The notes: generated by a model from the letters alone, not told the origin. A stretch of 64,000 nucleotides of DNA from Oharaeibacter diazotrophicus (GCF_004362745.1 NZ_SNXY01000013.1:62001-126000), one strand, 5' to 3'; numbered from the stretch's first letter, positions 8,762 to 18,176 are shown. Program-made: numbers and translations.

Positions 8762-8814
8762 CTCCCCCTCATCCGCCGGCTGGCGCCGGCACCTTCTCCT
8801 GCGAGGGGAGAAGG
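8762..8814 (-). repeat. REP-like element, inverted copy
   Basis: Reading on the minus strand it repeats the order of the element at 8652: CCTTCTCC stem, a GC-rich mini-stem (GCCGG/CCGGC), then GATGAGGGGGAG. Two such units in opposite orientation, about 60 bases apart, are the usual arrangement of bacterial interspersed REP doublets. Confidence 0.7.
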
Positions 8815-8829
8815 GCGCGCGCCACTTCC

Positions 8830-8864
8830 TATTGCCTACTGCCCACTGCCTACTGCCCACTCCC
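8830..8864 (+). repeat. Heptamer tandem repeats, first array
   Basis: Five 7-base units in a row: TATTGCC, TACTGCC, CACTGCC, TACTGCC, CACTCCC. A related array lies at 10254-10316, so the two flank the ADP-kinase-like gene. Confidence 0.8.
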
Positions 8865-8959
8865 CCTCCCGCCCCACCGTTGACATTTGAGAGATCCTGA
8901 TCGATCGTGACGGAAATTTCGGCGCCGGGGCAACCGGGCCGCGGGAGGAGATCGCCGGG

Positions 8960-10219
8960 ATGGACGCCACTGACGAGTGGTCGGCGCGCTACGACGCCCT
9001 GGCGCGGACGCTGCCGGTCGGGCCGGACGAGGCGGCCCGGCTCGCGGCGGCGCCGTTCCTGTTCGGCATGAACATCTGCGTCGACGCCCGGGTGGATCTC
9101 TCCGATCCCGCCGCGATGGCGGTGCTGACCGGCGCGCCCGAGGGCAGCCCGGCGCACGGCCTCGCCCGCGAGATCCTCGCCCGGGTCGCGCGCGGCGTCG
9201 GCGGCGAGGTGCGGTTCGACTGGGCGGAGGGGCCGGACTGGCTGCGCGGGCGGATGCCGTTCCGCCCCGCCCTCGGCGGCACCGGCCCGCAGGCGGCGGC
9301 GGTGCTGGCGCGGCTCGGCGCGCGCGCCGCGATCCCGCTCGAGGACCGCACGGTGCCGATGCTGGCGCTGATCCCGCCGGGGGTGTCGATCGCCGACGGC
9401 GGCGCGTGGGTCGGCGCGGCCGAGGTCGCCCCCTGCCGCGATCCGGTCGCGGAGATCTACATCTTCGAATACACCGCCGGCCGACCGGTCGCGGGGGTCG
9501 TGCCGCCGCGCTCGTCGCGGATCATCGTGCGCTTCTCCGACCGCGGCATCCAGCGCGACCCCGCCTTCGAGGCGATGGCGGCCGGCATCGCGGCGCGGGC
9601 GCCGGCGGCGCTGGTCTCCGGCCTCAACGACGAACCGGCGTCGAACGTCGGCGCCGCCGGCCGCCACGTCTTCGGGTTGGCGCGGTCCTGGCGCGACGCC
9701 GGGCTCGCCACCATCCATTTCGAACTCGCCGGCTACGTCTCGCAGGCTGCGGTCGCCGAGGCGCTGGAACTCGCGCACGGGGCGGTGACCTCGCTCGGCA
9801 TGAGCCATTCCGAGCTCCTGGCCATGGACCCCGACGCCGCCGACCCGACCGCGGCGATGATGGCGCTCGGCGACCGGCTCGGGCTCGACCGCGTCTGCGT
9901 CCACGCCGACGGCTGGGCCGCCGCGGTCACGCTCGGGGACCCGGAGGTCGAGCGCGACGCGCTGATGGCGGGATGCCTCGCCGCCTCGGCGCGCGCCGCC
10001 GCCGGAATGCCGGTGGCCGCCCCCGCGGTCGACCCGCGCGCCCGTTTCGAGGCCCTGCCCTTCCCCGAACGCGCCCGGATCGGCCGCTGGACCTTCGTCG
10101 CCTGTGCCTCGCCCTATCTCGACGCGCCGGCGACCACGCTCGGCCTCGGCGACAGCTTCACCGCCGGCTGCCTGCTCGTGCTCGGCCGCGCCGCCATCCG
10201 CACCGCCGCCCCCGCCTGA
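8960..10219 (+). CDS. ADP-dependent phosphofructokinase/glucokinase family protein
   Basis: A 419-residue protein of the ADP-dependent sugar kinase family (ribokinase fold), best known from Thermococcales and from animal ADPGK. Family marks occur in the right order: the N-terminal N-x-x-V-D-A (FGMNICVDARVD), the GGTGPQAAAVLARLG loop, the EIYIFEYTAG segment, ALVSGLN, IHFELAG, SLGMSHSEL (normally NEVE), RVCVHADG and the C-terminal GLGDSFTAG with the catalytic Asp. Family enzymes phosphorylate glucose, fructose-6-phosphate or a nucleoside with ADP instead of ATP. Bacterial members are few and mostly uncharacterised. The neighbours (aldolase-like gene, SDR, DeoR regulator, sugar importer) point to a sugar or sugar phosphate substrate. 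Substitutions in the NEVE region could mean altered specificity. Confidence 0.75.
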   Translation: MDATDEWSARYDALARTLPVGPDEAARLAAAPFLFGMNICVDARVDLSDPAAMAVLTGAPEGSPAHGLAREILARVARGVGGEVRFDWAEGPDWLRGRMPFRPALGGTGPQAAAVLARLGARAAIPLEDRTVPMLALIPPGVSIADGGAWVGAAEVAPCRDPVAEIYIFEYTAGRPVAGVVPPRSSRIIVRFSDRGIQRDPAFEAMAAGIAARAPAALVSGLNDEPASNVGAAGRHVFGLARSWRDAGLATIHFELAGYVSQAAVAEALELAHGAVTSLGMSHSELLAMDPDAADPTAAMMALGDRLGLDRVCVHADGWAAAVTLGDPEVERDALMAGCLAASARAAAGMPVAAPAVDPRARFEALPFPERARIGRWTFVACASPYLDAPATTLGLGDSFTAGCLLVLGRAAIRTAAPA

Positions 10220-10253
10220 TCCGCCCCCGGCCCGGGCTCCAGCCCCCGAAGCC

Positions 10254-10317
<64 letters not shown>

Positions 10318-10336
10318 CCCCTCCCCCGGAGCCCCC

Positions 10337-11110
10337 ATGTACCTCTCCCTCCTCCGCCTCGACGGCCGCACCGCCTTCGTCACCGGCGGCGGGCGCGGCA
10401 TCGGGCTGTGCACCGCCGAGGCGCTGGCCGAGGCGGGGGCGCGGGTGATCGTTTCCGACGTCGACGGCGCGGTGCTGGCGGACGGGATCGCCCGGCTCGC
10501 GGCCAAGGGTTACGCCGCCGAGGGGGTCGTGCTCGACGTCGCCGATTCCGCCGCGGTCGAGGCGGCGGCGGCGGAGGCGAACGCCCGCCACGGCGCGGTC
10601 GACATCCTGGTGGCGAACGCCGGCATCGCTTGGCCGGACACGGCCGGCGAGGATCTCTCCGACGCGGCGTGGCGCAAGGTGATGGCGATCGACCTCGACG
10701 GCGCCTACTGGTGCTGCCGCGCCTTCGGCCGGGCGATGTTGGCGCGCGGGCGCGGGGCGATCGTCACGGTCGGGTCGATGTCCGGCACGATCTCCAACAA
10801 GCCGCAGCGTCAGGTCCACTACAACGCCGCCAAGGCGGGCCTGCACCACATGACCCGTTCGCTCGCCGGCGAATGGGCGCCCCGCGGCGTCCGGGTCAAC
10901 TGCGTGGCGCCGACCTACGTCGACACCGCGATGTCGCGCGACAGCTTCACGGACGAGGCGCGCATGCCGATCTGGATGGACATGACGCCGATGCGCCGGC
11001 CGGCCAAGCCCGAGGAGATCGCCGCGCCGATCCTGTTCCTCGCCTCGGACGCGGCCAGCGCGATGACCGGGGCGGTGGTGCCGGTGGATTGCGGCTATAC
11101 CGTTTGGTAA
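10337..11110 (+). CDS. SDR-family oxidoreductase
   Basis: A 257-residue classical short-chain dehydrogenase. The NAD(P)-binding TGGGRGIG is at 16-23, the NAG motif lies in VANAGIAWP, and the catalytic residues are Ser149, Tyr162 and Lys166 (YNAAK). An acidic residue at the end of the second strand (VSDVDG) suggests NAD rather than NADP. The C-terminal PVDCGYTVW is typical of sugar alcohol or sugar acid dehydrogenases of this family. It lies between the kinase and the DeoR regulator and probably oxidises a polyol or hydroxy intermediate of the same pathway. Confidence 0.9.
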   Translation: MYLSLLRLDGRTAFVTGGGRGIGLCTAEALAEAGARVIVSDVDGAVLADGIARLAAKGYAAEGVVLDVADSAAVEAAAAEANARHGAVDILVANAGIAWPDTAGEDLSDAAWRKVMAIDLDGAYWCCRAFGRAMLARGRGAIVTVGSMSGTISNKPQRQVHYNAAKAGLHHMTRSLAGEWAPRGVRVNCVAPTYVDTAMSRDSFTDEARMPIWMDMTPMRRPAKPEEIAAPILFLASDAASAMTGAVVPVDCGYTVW

Positions 11111-11156
11111 GGATTCGCGGTCCGGCGGACGGCCGCCCGAGGGTGGGGATCGCGGA

Positions 11157-11993
11157 ATGGAGATGCCGGCGAAGCGCGTGGAGATGGTGCCGGCCAAGCG
11201 GCGGGCGCTGATCCTCGAGCATCTGAGGATCAACGGCGCTGCGAGCATCCAGGAGTTGGCGGACACCATCGGCGGCTCGCAGTCGACGGTCCGGCGCGAC
11301 CTCGAGCACCTCGTCGAGCGCGGTTATCTCGAGCGCACCCACGGCGGCGCCCACCTGTTGCAGCCGATGCGCGCCACGTTCGAGCGTGAGAACTCGGTCA
11401 ACGCGCAGCTGCAGCGGGCCGAGAAGGTCGCGATCGGCCGGGAGGCGGCGCGGCGGCTGTCGGCGCGCGACAGCGTGATGATGGACGCCTCCTCGACGGT
11501 GATGGAGGCGGTGCGCGCCGCCGCCGACCGCGACCTGCCGCTGACCATCGTCACCAACAGCCTGGAAATCGCCGACTTCGCCGCCGACGTGAAGTCGTGG
11601 CGCGTGATCCTGCCGGGCGGCACGATCCGGCCAGGCTACCGCCATTTCGCCGGCGAGCCGGGCGAGAGCTTCATCCGCTCGCTGCACGCCGACCTCTGCC
11701 TCGCCGGCGCCTCGGCGATCACCGGCACGCTGATCACCGACGTCTCGCTCGAGATCGCCGCGATCAAGCGGGCGATGATCGCTTCGGCGCGCCGCACCAT
11801 CCTGCTCGCCGACAGCTCGAAGTTCGCGGCGCCGAATTTCTGCACCACCTGCGAGGTCGCCGAGGTCGACGAGCTGATCACCGACGACGGCGTCGCCGAG
11901 GAACTCCTGACGCCGATCCGCCTCGCCGAGCGCAAAGTGACGCTGGTGGCGCCGCAGCGCTCCCGCGCCGCCGCTCAGGACGCCCGGGCGTAG
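11157..11993 (+). CDS. DeoR/GlpR-family transcriptional regulator
   Basis: A 278-residue DeoR-type repressor. The N-terminal winged helix-turn-helix (SIQELADTIGGSQSTVRRDLEHL, then GYLERTHGGA) is textbook for the family, and the C-terminal sugar-phosphate-sensing domain shows the TIVTNSLEIA and LADSSKF motifs. Such proteins repress sugar catabolic operons until a phosphorylated sugar intermediate binds. It follows the SDR by 46 bases and is probably the regulator of the kinase/SDR/aldolase genes. Its end overlaps the convergent ROK gene by 19 bases. Confidence 0.9.
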   Translation: MEMPAKRVEMVPAKRRALILEHLRINGAASIQELADTIGGSQSTVRRDLEHLVERGYLERTHGGAHLLQPMRATFERENSVNAQLQRAEKVAIGREAARRLSARDSVMMDASSTVMEAVRAAADRDLPLTIVTNSLEIADFAADVKSWRVILPGGTIRPGYRHFAGEPGESFIRSLHADLCLAGASAITGTLITDVSLEIAAIKRAMIASARRTILLADSSKFAAPNFCTTCEVAEVDELITDDGVAEELLTPIRLAERKVTLVAPQRSRAAAQDARA

Positions 11994-13189
11994 CGGGCGA
12001 CGACGTCGTCGGCGTTCAGCGGCGAGGTCGCCTCCTCGACGACGAGCAGCGCCGCGCCGACGATGCCGGCGTCGGGATCGGGCGGCGAGACGGCGATCTC
12101 GAGCTCGCGCGTCGCCAGCGGCAGCGAGCGGCTGTAGATCATCTCGCGCACGCCCGAGAGCAGGTATTCCTCGACACCGGCGAGCGTGCCGCCGATCACG
12201 ATCCGGCTCGGGTTCAGGATGCTGACCACGTTGGCGAGCACCTCGCCGAGGATGCGGCCGGACTGGCGCACGAGGTTGATGGCGTGCGGCTCGCCGGCCC
12301 GCACCAGCGCCACCACGTCGCGGGCGGTCTCGGCCGGGATGCCCTCGGCGCGGAGGTCGCGCGCGATCGCCCAGCCGGCGGCGCGGGCCTCGACGCAGCC
12401 GATCTTGCCGCAGCGGCAGAGCGGCGCCGGCTGGCGCATGAACTGGATGTGGCCGATGTCGCCGGCGGCCCCCTGCGCGCCGCGGTAGATCCGGCCGTCG
12501 GCGACGATGCCGCTGCCGATGCCGGTGCCGATCTTGACGTAGAACAGGTGGCGGGCGTCGCGGCGGGCGCGGCGGTAGTCGGCGAGCATCAGGAGGTTGA
12601 CGTCGTTCTCGGCGAAGAGGGGCGCCTCGAAGCGGTCGGCGAACCAGCCGCGGATGTCGAAGTCGTCCCAGCCGGTCATCACCGAGGGTCCGACGACGCG
12701 GCCGCGGGCGTAGTCGACCGGCGCCGGCAGCGACAGGCCGACGCCGAGCACGTCGCGGCGGGAACGGCCGGCGCGCGCGAGCAGGGCGTCGAAGCTCGCC
12801 AGCAGGAATTCCAGCGCCGGCACCGGGCCGCGGCGGATGTCGACCGCCTCGGTCAGACCGTCGAGGACGGTGCCGTCGAGCGTCGTCAGCGCGACGTGGG
12901 TGCGTTCCTCGCCGATGTCGGCGGCGAGCGTCAGCGCGAAGGTGGTGTTGAGCCGGAGGAGCCGCGCCGGCCGGCCGCCGCTGCGCATGGTCTCGTCGGC
13001 CTCGTCGACGAGACCGGAGCCGAGCAGCACCGACAGCCGCTGCGCCACCGTCGCCCGCGACAGGCCCGAGAGGTCGGCGAGCTCGGCGCGCGAGCGCGCC
13101 CGTCCCGCCGCGATCAGCGCCAGCAGCGCCCCCTCCCCGCCCGCGCCGGACGACGCCCCGCCCCCGGCCCAGGATCCCTGCCCGATCAT
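11975..13189 (-). CDS. ROK-family transcriptional regulator
   Basis: A 404-residue NagC/Mlc-type protein. An N-terminal helix-turn-helix (SRAELADLSGLSRATVAQRL) precedes a ROK sugar-kinase-like domain with GTGIGSGIV and the zinc-binding CRCGKIGCVEARAAG motif. ATG at 13189 is preferred because AAGGAG stands six bases upstream; a GTG at 13204 also fits the frame. It is divergent from the frcB-like gene, the same setting as the FrcR repressor of the rhizobial frc operon, so it probably represses the sugar importer until the sugar binds. Confidence 0.88.
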   Translation of the reverse strand: MIGQGSWAGGGASSGAGGEGALLALIAAGRARSRAELADLSGLSRATVAQRLSVLLGSGLVDEADETMRSGGRPARLLRLNTTFALTLAADIGEERTHVALTTLDGTVLDGLTEAVDIRRGPVPALEFLLASFDALLARAGRSRRDVLGVGLSLPAPVDYARGRVVGPSVMTGWDDFDIRGWFADRFEAPLFAENDVNLLMLADYRRARRDARHLFYVKIGTGIGSGIVADGRIYRGAQGAAGDIGHIQFMRQPAPLCRCGKIGCVEARAAGWAIARDLRAEGIPAETARDVVALVRAGEPHAINLVRQSGRILGEVLANVVSILNPSRIVIGGTLAGVEEYLLSGVREMIYSRSLPLATRELEIAVSPPDPDAGIVGAALLVVEEATSPLNADDVVARYARAS

Positions 13190-13232
13190 GCCCGTCTCCT
13201 TCACCCGCGGCGGATCATAGCCGATGCGGTCG

Positions 13233-13279
13233 ATCCGAATATATGTCGAAAATCACGCAAAACATCGACTCATTCGGAT
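13233..13279. promoter_or_regulatory. Inverted repeat between ROK regulator and sugar importer
   Basis: ATCCGAAT (13233-13240) and ATTCGGAT (13272-13279) are exact inverted 8-mers, with an inner GTCGA/TCGAC pair and an AT-rich centre unlike the surrounding DNA. The dyad sits in the 168-base gap between the divergent ROK and frcB-like genes, the expected place for the ROK operator and the two promoters. Confidence 0.5.
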
Positions 13280-13357
13280 TGACGACGACGGAATCATGTC
13301 GCACAAACGACGTACTGGAAGAGATGTGCCGCACTCTTCTGGACAAGGGAGGAAACA

Positions 13358-14413
13358 ATGCGCACCTATTCGTCGTCGCGCGTCGCCGCGCGCGCAACCC
13401 TGCTCGCGTCCGCCGCCGCCTTCGGTCTCGCCCTTCTCGCCGGCGCCCCGTCGGCCCGGGCCGAGGACGTCCTGATCGGCGTCATCACCAAGACCGAGGC
13501 CAATCCGTTCTTCGCCAAGATCCGCGAAGGCGCGACCCAGAAGGCCGCCGAGCTCGGCGGCGTCACCATCCAGAGCTACGCCGGCAAGTTCGACGGCGAC
13601 AACGACAGCCAGGTCACGGCCGTCGAGAACCTGATCTCGGCCGGCGCCAAGGGCATCCTGATGGTGGCCAGCGACACCAAGGCGATCGTGCCGGTGATCG
13701 AGAAGGCCCGTCAGGCCGGCATCCTCGTGATCGCGCTCGACACCCCGCTCGACCCGGCCAACGCCGCCGACGCCACCTTCGCCACCGACAACGTCAAGGC
13801 CGGCGAGCTGATCGGCCAGTGGGCCGCCAAGACGGTCGCCGACCCGGCGAACGCCAAGGTCGCCTTCCTCGACGCGCTCGAGAACCAGCCGACCGTCGAC
13901 GCCGCCCGCGACCAGGGCTTCATGAAGGGCTTCGGCATCGACCCGAAGGACATGTCGCGCTACCTCGACGAGGACGATCCGCGCATCGTCGGCCACCAGT
14001 GGGGCAAGGGCTCGGAAGAGGGCGGGCGCACCGGCATGGAGCTCCTGCTCCAGAAGGACCCGACGCTCTCCGTGGTCTACACCATCAACGAGCCGACCGC
14101 CGCCGGCGCCTACGAGGCGCTGAAGGCCGCCGGCATGGAGGGCAACGTCCTCATCACCTCGGTCGACGGCGGCTGCCCGGGCGTCCAGAACGTCAAGGCC
14201 GGCGTGATCGGCGCGACGTCGATGCAGTTCCCGCTGATGATGGCCTCGCTCGGCGTCGAGGCGATCGTGAAGTTCGTCAAGACCGGCGAGAAGCCGGCCC
14301 CGACCCCCGGCCTCGACTTCTTCGACACCGGCGTGAAGCTGGTCACCGACAAGCCGGTCGAGGGCGTCGAGTCGATCACCTCCGAGGAAGCGCTGAAGCT
14401 CTGCTGGGGCTGA
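13358..14413 (+). CDS. frcB: FrcB-type sugar ABC transporter binding protein
   Basis: A 351-residue periplasmic binding protein of the ribose/fructose (type I) fold. The signal peptide covers residues about 1-36 and ends in ARA-ED. The mature chain keeps the class motifs: [18 protein letters not shown] at the N-terminus, ALDTPLDP in the ligand cleft, and a C-terminal LKLCWG like that of rhizobial FrcB. An excellent ribosome-binding site (GGAGGAAAC) precedes the ATG. With the permease and ATPase that follow it forms a complete importer. FrcB of Sinorhizobium binds fructose, ribose and mannose; here the ribulokinase-like gene downstream leaves room for a pentose or ketose instead. Confidence 0.85.
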   Translation: MRTYSSSRVAARATLLASAAAFGLALLAGAPSARAEDVLIGVITKTEANPFFAKIREGATQKAAELGGVTIQSYAGKFDGDNDSQVTAVENLISAGAKGILMVASDTKAIVPVIEKARQAGILVIALDTPLDPANAADATFATDNVKAGELIGQWAAKTVADPANAKVAFLDALENQPTVDAARDQGFMKGFGIDPKDMSRYLDEDDPRIVGHQWGKGSEEGGRTGMELLLQKDPTLSVVYTINEPTAAGAYEALKAAGMEGNVLITSVDGGCPGVQNVKAGVIGATSMQFPLMMASLGVEAIVKFVKTGEKPAPTPGLDFFDTGVKLVTDKPVEGVESITSEEALKLCWG

Positions 14414-14645
14414 CGGTTCCCGACCGCGCCGCCGCCCCCACCCGGTCGGCGGCGGCGCGGGACGAGGACGACCGCATCCCCGCACGGCGGCCGGCGTCCC
14501 CTCGATCCCCCCATTTCCCACGGGGGGACGCCGGAGCGCCGCCCGTGGGCGGCGTCCGTCCGCCGATTCGCGCCGCCCGCGGGCGGCGTCGCGCCGCGAC
14601 GCGCGACGGGCGGCCCGCCCGCCGTTCCGGCCCGGAGGTGACATC

Positions 14646-15731
14646 ATGAGCGACAGCGAGACCCCCGCCGCGCGGCGGGCCGCCGACTACGAGGGCGCCT
14701 TGGCCGGCGCCGATGCCACCGTCGCCGCCTTCGGCGAGGGGCCGGCCTCCCCGATCGAGCGCCTGCAGCGCTTCCTGCACGCCTTCCCGATCGCCGTGCC
14801 GGTGATCGTGCTGGTGGCGAGCGTGGTGCTGTTCAGCCTGATCGTCGGCAACCGCTTCTACCACCCCTACAATCTCTCGCTGGTCGCCCAGCAGGTCACC
14901 ATCATCGCCATCATCGGCATCGCCCAGACCGCGGTGATCCTGACGGCCGGCATCGACCTCTCGGTCGGCGCGATCATGGTGCTGACCTCGACGGTGATGG
15001 GCCGGCTCGCGGTGCAGTCGGGCGTTCCGGCCGAGCTGGCGCTGCTCGTCGGCCTCGGCATCGGCACGCTCTGCGGCACGATCAACGGCATCCTGATCAC
15101 CTATGCCCGGCTGCCGCCGTTCATCGTCACGCTCGGCACCTGGAGCGTGTTCGGCGCGCTGAACCTCTGGTATTCGGCGAGCCAGACCATCCGCGCCCAG
15201 GAGGTCGCCGCCGCGGCGCCGCTGCTGCAGGCGACCGGTGCGGCCACCAGCCTGTTCGGCGCCCGCATCACCGCCGGCACGGTGCTGATGCTGGTGCTCG
15301 CCCTCGTCGCCGGCTACGTCCTCAACCGCACCGCCTTCGGCCGTCACGTCTACGCCACCGGCGACGATCCCGAGGCGGCCCATCTCTCCGGGATCGACAC
15401 CAGCCGCGTCCTGATCGCGGTCTACGCCCTCGCCGGCTTCGTCGCCGCGGTCGGCGCCTGGGCGCTGATCGGCCGGGTCGGCGCGATCAGCCCGACCTCG
15501 GGCTCGGGCGCCAACCTCGATTCGATCACCGCCGCGGTGATCGGCGGCACCTCGCTGTTCGGCGGCCGCGGCTCGATCTCCGGCACGCTGGTCGGCGCGC
15601 TGATCGTCGGCGTGTTCCGCAACGGCCTCGCCCTCGGCGGCCTCGACGCGCTGTGGCAGGAGTTCGCGGTCGGCATCCTGATCATCGCCGCCGTCGGCGT
15701 CGACCAGTGGATCCGGAGGGTGGCGCAGTGA
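14646..15731 (+). CDS. frcC: FrcC-type sugar ABC transporter permease
   Basis: A 361-residue inner-membrane permease of the RbsC/FrcC family with about nine or ten hydrophobic segments. Visible family marks are TAVILTAGIDLSVGAIM, the LPPFIVTLGT loop and the coupling region AVIGGTSLFGGRGSISGTLVGALIVGVFRNGL. A long cytoplasmic N-terminus (about 55 residues) precedes the first membrane segment, as in FrcC. A strong GGAGGTGAC site precedes the start. Its stop overlaps the ATPase start by four bases (GTGA), so the two are translationally coupled. Confidence 0.9.
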   Translation: MSDSETPAARRAADYEGALAGADATVAAFGEGPASPIERLQRFLHAFPIAVPVIVLVASVVLFSLIVGNRFYHPYNLSLVAQQVTIIAIIGIAQTAVILTAGIDLSVGAIMVLTSTVMGRLAVQSGVPAELALLVGLGIGTLCGTINGILITYARLPPFIVTLGTWSVFGALNLWYSASQTIRAQEVAAAAPLLQATGAATSLFGARITAGTVLMLVLALVAGYVLNRTAFGRHVYATGDDPEAAHLSGIDTSRVLIAVYALAGFVAAVGAWALIGRVGAISPTSGSGANLDSITAAVIGGTSLFGGRGSISGTLVGALIVGVFRNGLALGGLDALWQEFAVGILIIAAVGVDQWIRRVAQ

Positions 15732-16504
15732 CCGACCTCGTGCTCTCCGCCCGCGGCCTTTCCAAGCGCTACGGCCGCGTCGTCGCCATGGAGCGCGCCG
15801 ACTTCGACCTGAAGCGCGGCGAGATCCTCGCCGTGATCGGCGACAACGGCGCCGGCAAGTCGACCCTGATCAAGACGCTGGTCGGCGCCGTCGCCCCCGA
15901 CGCCGGCGAAATCCGCCTCGACGGCGCGCCGGTGCGCTTCGCCTCGCCGCAGGAAGCCCGGCTCGCCGGCATCGAGACGGTCTACCAGTCGCTCGCCCTC
16001 TCGCCGGCGCTGTCGATCGCCGACAACCTCTTCCTCGGCCGCGAACTGCGCAGCTCCGGCCCGCTCGGCCGCTTCTTCCGCAACCTCGACAAGGCCGAGA
16101 TGGCGCGCCAGGCCCGCGTCCACCTGCAGGCGCTCGGGCTCTCCACCGTCCAGGACATCGACCAGCGCGTCGAGACCCTCTCCGGCGGCCAGCGCCAGGG
16201 CGTCGCGATCGCGCGCGCCTGCGGCTTCGGCGGCAAGGTCGTGTTCATGGACGAGCCGACCGCCGCCCTCGGCGTCAAGGAATCGCGCAAGGTGCTCGAC
16301 CTGATCCGCTCGGTGCGCGAGCGCGGCCTGTCCGTGGTGGTGATCAGCCACAACATGCCGCACGTGTTCGAGATCGCCGACCGCATCCACGTCCACCGGC
16401 TCGGCCGCCGCATCGCCGTGCTCCGGCCGTCCGACTGCACCATGTCGGACGCGGTCTCGATCATGACCGGCGCCAGCCCGCCGCCCGCCGCGCTCGCGGC
16501 CTGA
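15728..16504 (+). CDS. frcA: FrcA-type sugar ABC transporter ATP-binding protein
   Basis: A 258-residue protein with a single ATPase domain, unlike the double-domain RbsA type, which is the hallmark of FrcA. Walker A is GDNGAGKST (about residues 38-46), the signature motif is LSGGQRQGV and Walker B is VVFMDEPTAALG, followed by the SHN switch histidine. It starts with GTG inside the permease stop region. It powers uptake through the FrcC-like permease. Confidence 0.9.
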   Translation: MTDLVLSARGLSKRYGRVVAMERADFDLKRGEILAVIGDNGAGKSTLIKTLVGAVAPDAGEIRLDGAPVRFASPQEARLAGIETVYQSLALSPALSIADNLFLGRELRSSGPLGRFFRNLDKAEMARQARVHLQALGLSTVQDIDQRVETLSGGQRQGVAIARACGFGGKVVFMDEPTAALGVKESRKVLDLIRSVRERGLSVVVISHNMPHVFEIADRIHVHRLGRRIAVLRPSDCTMSDAVSIMTGASPPPAALAA

Positions 16505-16606
16505 CGCGCCGCCGCTGGCGAATCGGTCGGCGGATCGACCACGTTGCACCGGACGGTGGCGACGGCCCGGGCGGACGCGCCCACCCCGACGGGAAAGAAC
16601 AAGACG

Positions 16607-18166
16607 ATGGCGCCGACTTTTCTCATCGGCCTCGACTTCGGCACGGAATCGGCGCGCGGCGTGCTCGTCGACGTCGCGACCGGCCGCCAGGAGGCCTACC
16701 ACGTCCACCGCTACCGCCACGGCGTCGTCACCGGCCGGCTCGGCGGCACCGCCCTGCCGCCCGGCTTCGCGCTGCAGGTGCCGGCCGACTATCTCGAGGC
16801 CGCCGAGGCGATCCTCGCCGCGATCGGAAGGGGGCGCGAAGTCGCCGCGATCGGCCTCGACTTCACCGCGTCCTCGCCGATGCCGGCGCTTGCCGACGGC
16901 ACCGCCCTCGCCGACCTGATGCCCGAGGAGCCGCACGCCCAGGTCAAGCTCTGGAAGCACTCGGCCCAGGCCGAGGCCGACCGGCTCGGCGCCGCCGGCG
17001 GCGACTTCCTCGCCGACTTCGGCGGCAAGGTCTCCGGCGAGTGGCTGCTCGCCAAGGCGGCCGAGATCGCCACGGCCGCGCCGGAGGTATGGGCCCGCAC
17101 CGAACGCTTCCTCGAGGCCGGCGACTGGCTGGTCCGCCGGCTCTCGGGCCGCGAGGCGCGCAGCCTCGACTTCGCCGCCTACAAGGCGCAGTGGCGCGAG
17201 GGCGCCGGCTATCCCGCCGTCGACGTGCCGGGCCTTTCCGAACGGCTCGCCCCGCCCCTCCCCGTCGGCTCGCCGGCCGGCCGACTGACCGACGACTGGG
17301 CCGCCCGCACCGGCATCCTCGGATCGCCGGTGGTCGCGGTGGCGGTGATCGATTCGCACGTGGTGCTGCCCGCGATCGGCGCGGTCGGCGCCGGCGGTTT
17401 CGTCGGCGCGCTCGGCACCTCCGCCGCGTTCCTGCTGCTCGGCGCAGAGCGCCGGCCCTTGCCGGCCGGGCTCGAGGGCGCCGCCTTCGGCGCTGTGCTG
17501 CCGGGCATCTGGTGCGCCGAGGCCGGACAGGCCGCCTTCGGCGACATGCTCGGCTGGTTCGTCCGCACCTTCCCGCGCGGCGGTTCGGTCGCGGAGAGCT
17601 TCGCCGCCTACGACGCCGAGGCGGCCGCCCTCCCCCCCGGCGCCGGCGGCCTCGTCGCGCTCGACTGGTTCGGCGGCAACCGCATCCCGCTCGCCGACGC
17701 CAACCTCTCCGGCCTGATCCTCGGCCTCGGCCTTGCGACCAGCGCCGCCGAGATCTACCGCGCCCTGGTCGAGAGCCTCTGCCTCGGCACCCGCTCGATC
17801 CTCGAACTCGCCGAGGCCGCCGGCGTGCCGGTGACGCGTGTGGTGATGACCTCGGGCCTCGCCCGCCGCAGCCCCTTCCTGCTCGACACCCTCGCCGACG
17901 TGCTGAACCGCCCCGTCGAGGTGCCCGACGTCGACAATCCCACCGCCCTCGGCGCCGCCCTGCACGGCGCCGTCGCGGCCGGCGTAGTGCCGGACTTCCC
18001 CGCCGCCGCGGCGCGCTGGGGCGCCCGAACCGCGAGCGTCCACGCCCCCGACCGCGAGCGTGCGTCGACCTACGACGCCCTCTTCGCCGAGTACCGCCGC
18101 CTCGCCGGCGACCCCGAGATCCGCGCCGCCATGCACGCCCTGAAGGCGCTCGGCCGGAGGCGCTGA
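16607..18166 (+). CDS. Ribulokinase-like FGGY carbohydrate kinase
   Basis: A 519-residue FGGY kinase closest by eye to AraB-type ribulokinases: N-terminal GLDFGTESARG phosphate loop, GLDFTASS in place of the AraB FTAC segment, the FLEAGDWLVRRLSG helix, and the C-terminal ALDWFGGNRIPLADANLSG and YRALVESLCLGTR blocks. Family enzymes phosphorylate ketopentoses or pentitols with ATP. It follows the importer ATPase by 102 bases and is probably the first enzyme acting on the imported sugar. In the rhizobial frc operon this place is held by frcK, so the substrate may differ from fructose. Confidence 0.85.
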   Translation: MAPTFLIGLDFGTESARGVLVDVATGRQEAYHVHRYRHGVVTGRLGGTALPPGFALQVPADYLEAAEAILAAIGRGREVAAIGLDFTASSPMPALADGTALADLMPEEPHAQVKLWKHSAQAEADRLGAAGGDFLADFGGKVSGEWLLAKAAEIATAAPEVWARTERFLEAGDWLVRRLSGREARSLDFAAYKAQWREGAGYPAVDVPGLSERLAPPLPVGSPAGRLTDDWAARTGILGSPVVAVAVIDSHVVLPAIGAVGAGGFVGALGTSAAFLLLGAERRPLPAGLEGAAFGAVLPGIWCAEAGQAAFGDMLGWFVRTFPRGGSVAESFAAYDAEAAALPPGAGGLVALDWFGGNRIPLADANLSGLILGLGLATSAAEIYRALVESLCLGTRSILELAEAAGVPVTRVVMTSGLARRSPFLLDTLADVLNRPVEVPDVDNPTALGAALHGAVAAGVVPDFPAAAARWGARTASVHAPDRERASTYDALFAEYRRLAGDPEIRAAMHALKALGRRR

Positions 18167-18176
18167 AGGCGAACGG

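Larger units (their letters stand above)
8299..8959. other. Non-coding region between aldolase-like and kinase genes
   Basis: I see no gene in these 661 bases. They hold an AT-rich island (8381-8415) that probably carries the promoter for the minus-strand gene, an inverted pair of REP-like elements (8652-8703 and 8762-8814), a run of heptamer repeats (8830-8864) and a TTGACA box (8880-8885) that could be the -35 of the kinase gene, although no good -10 follows. Confidence 0.6.
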
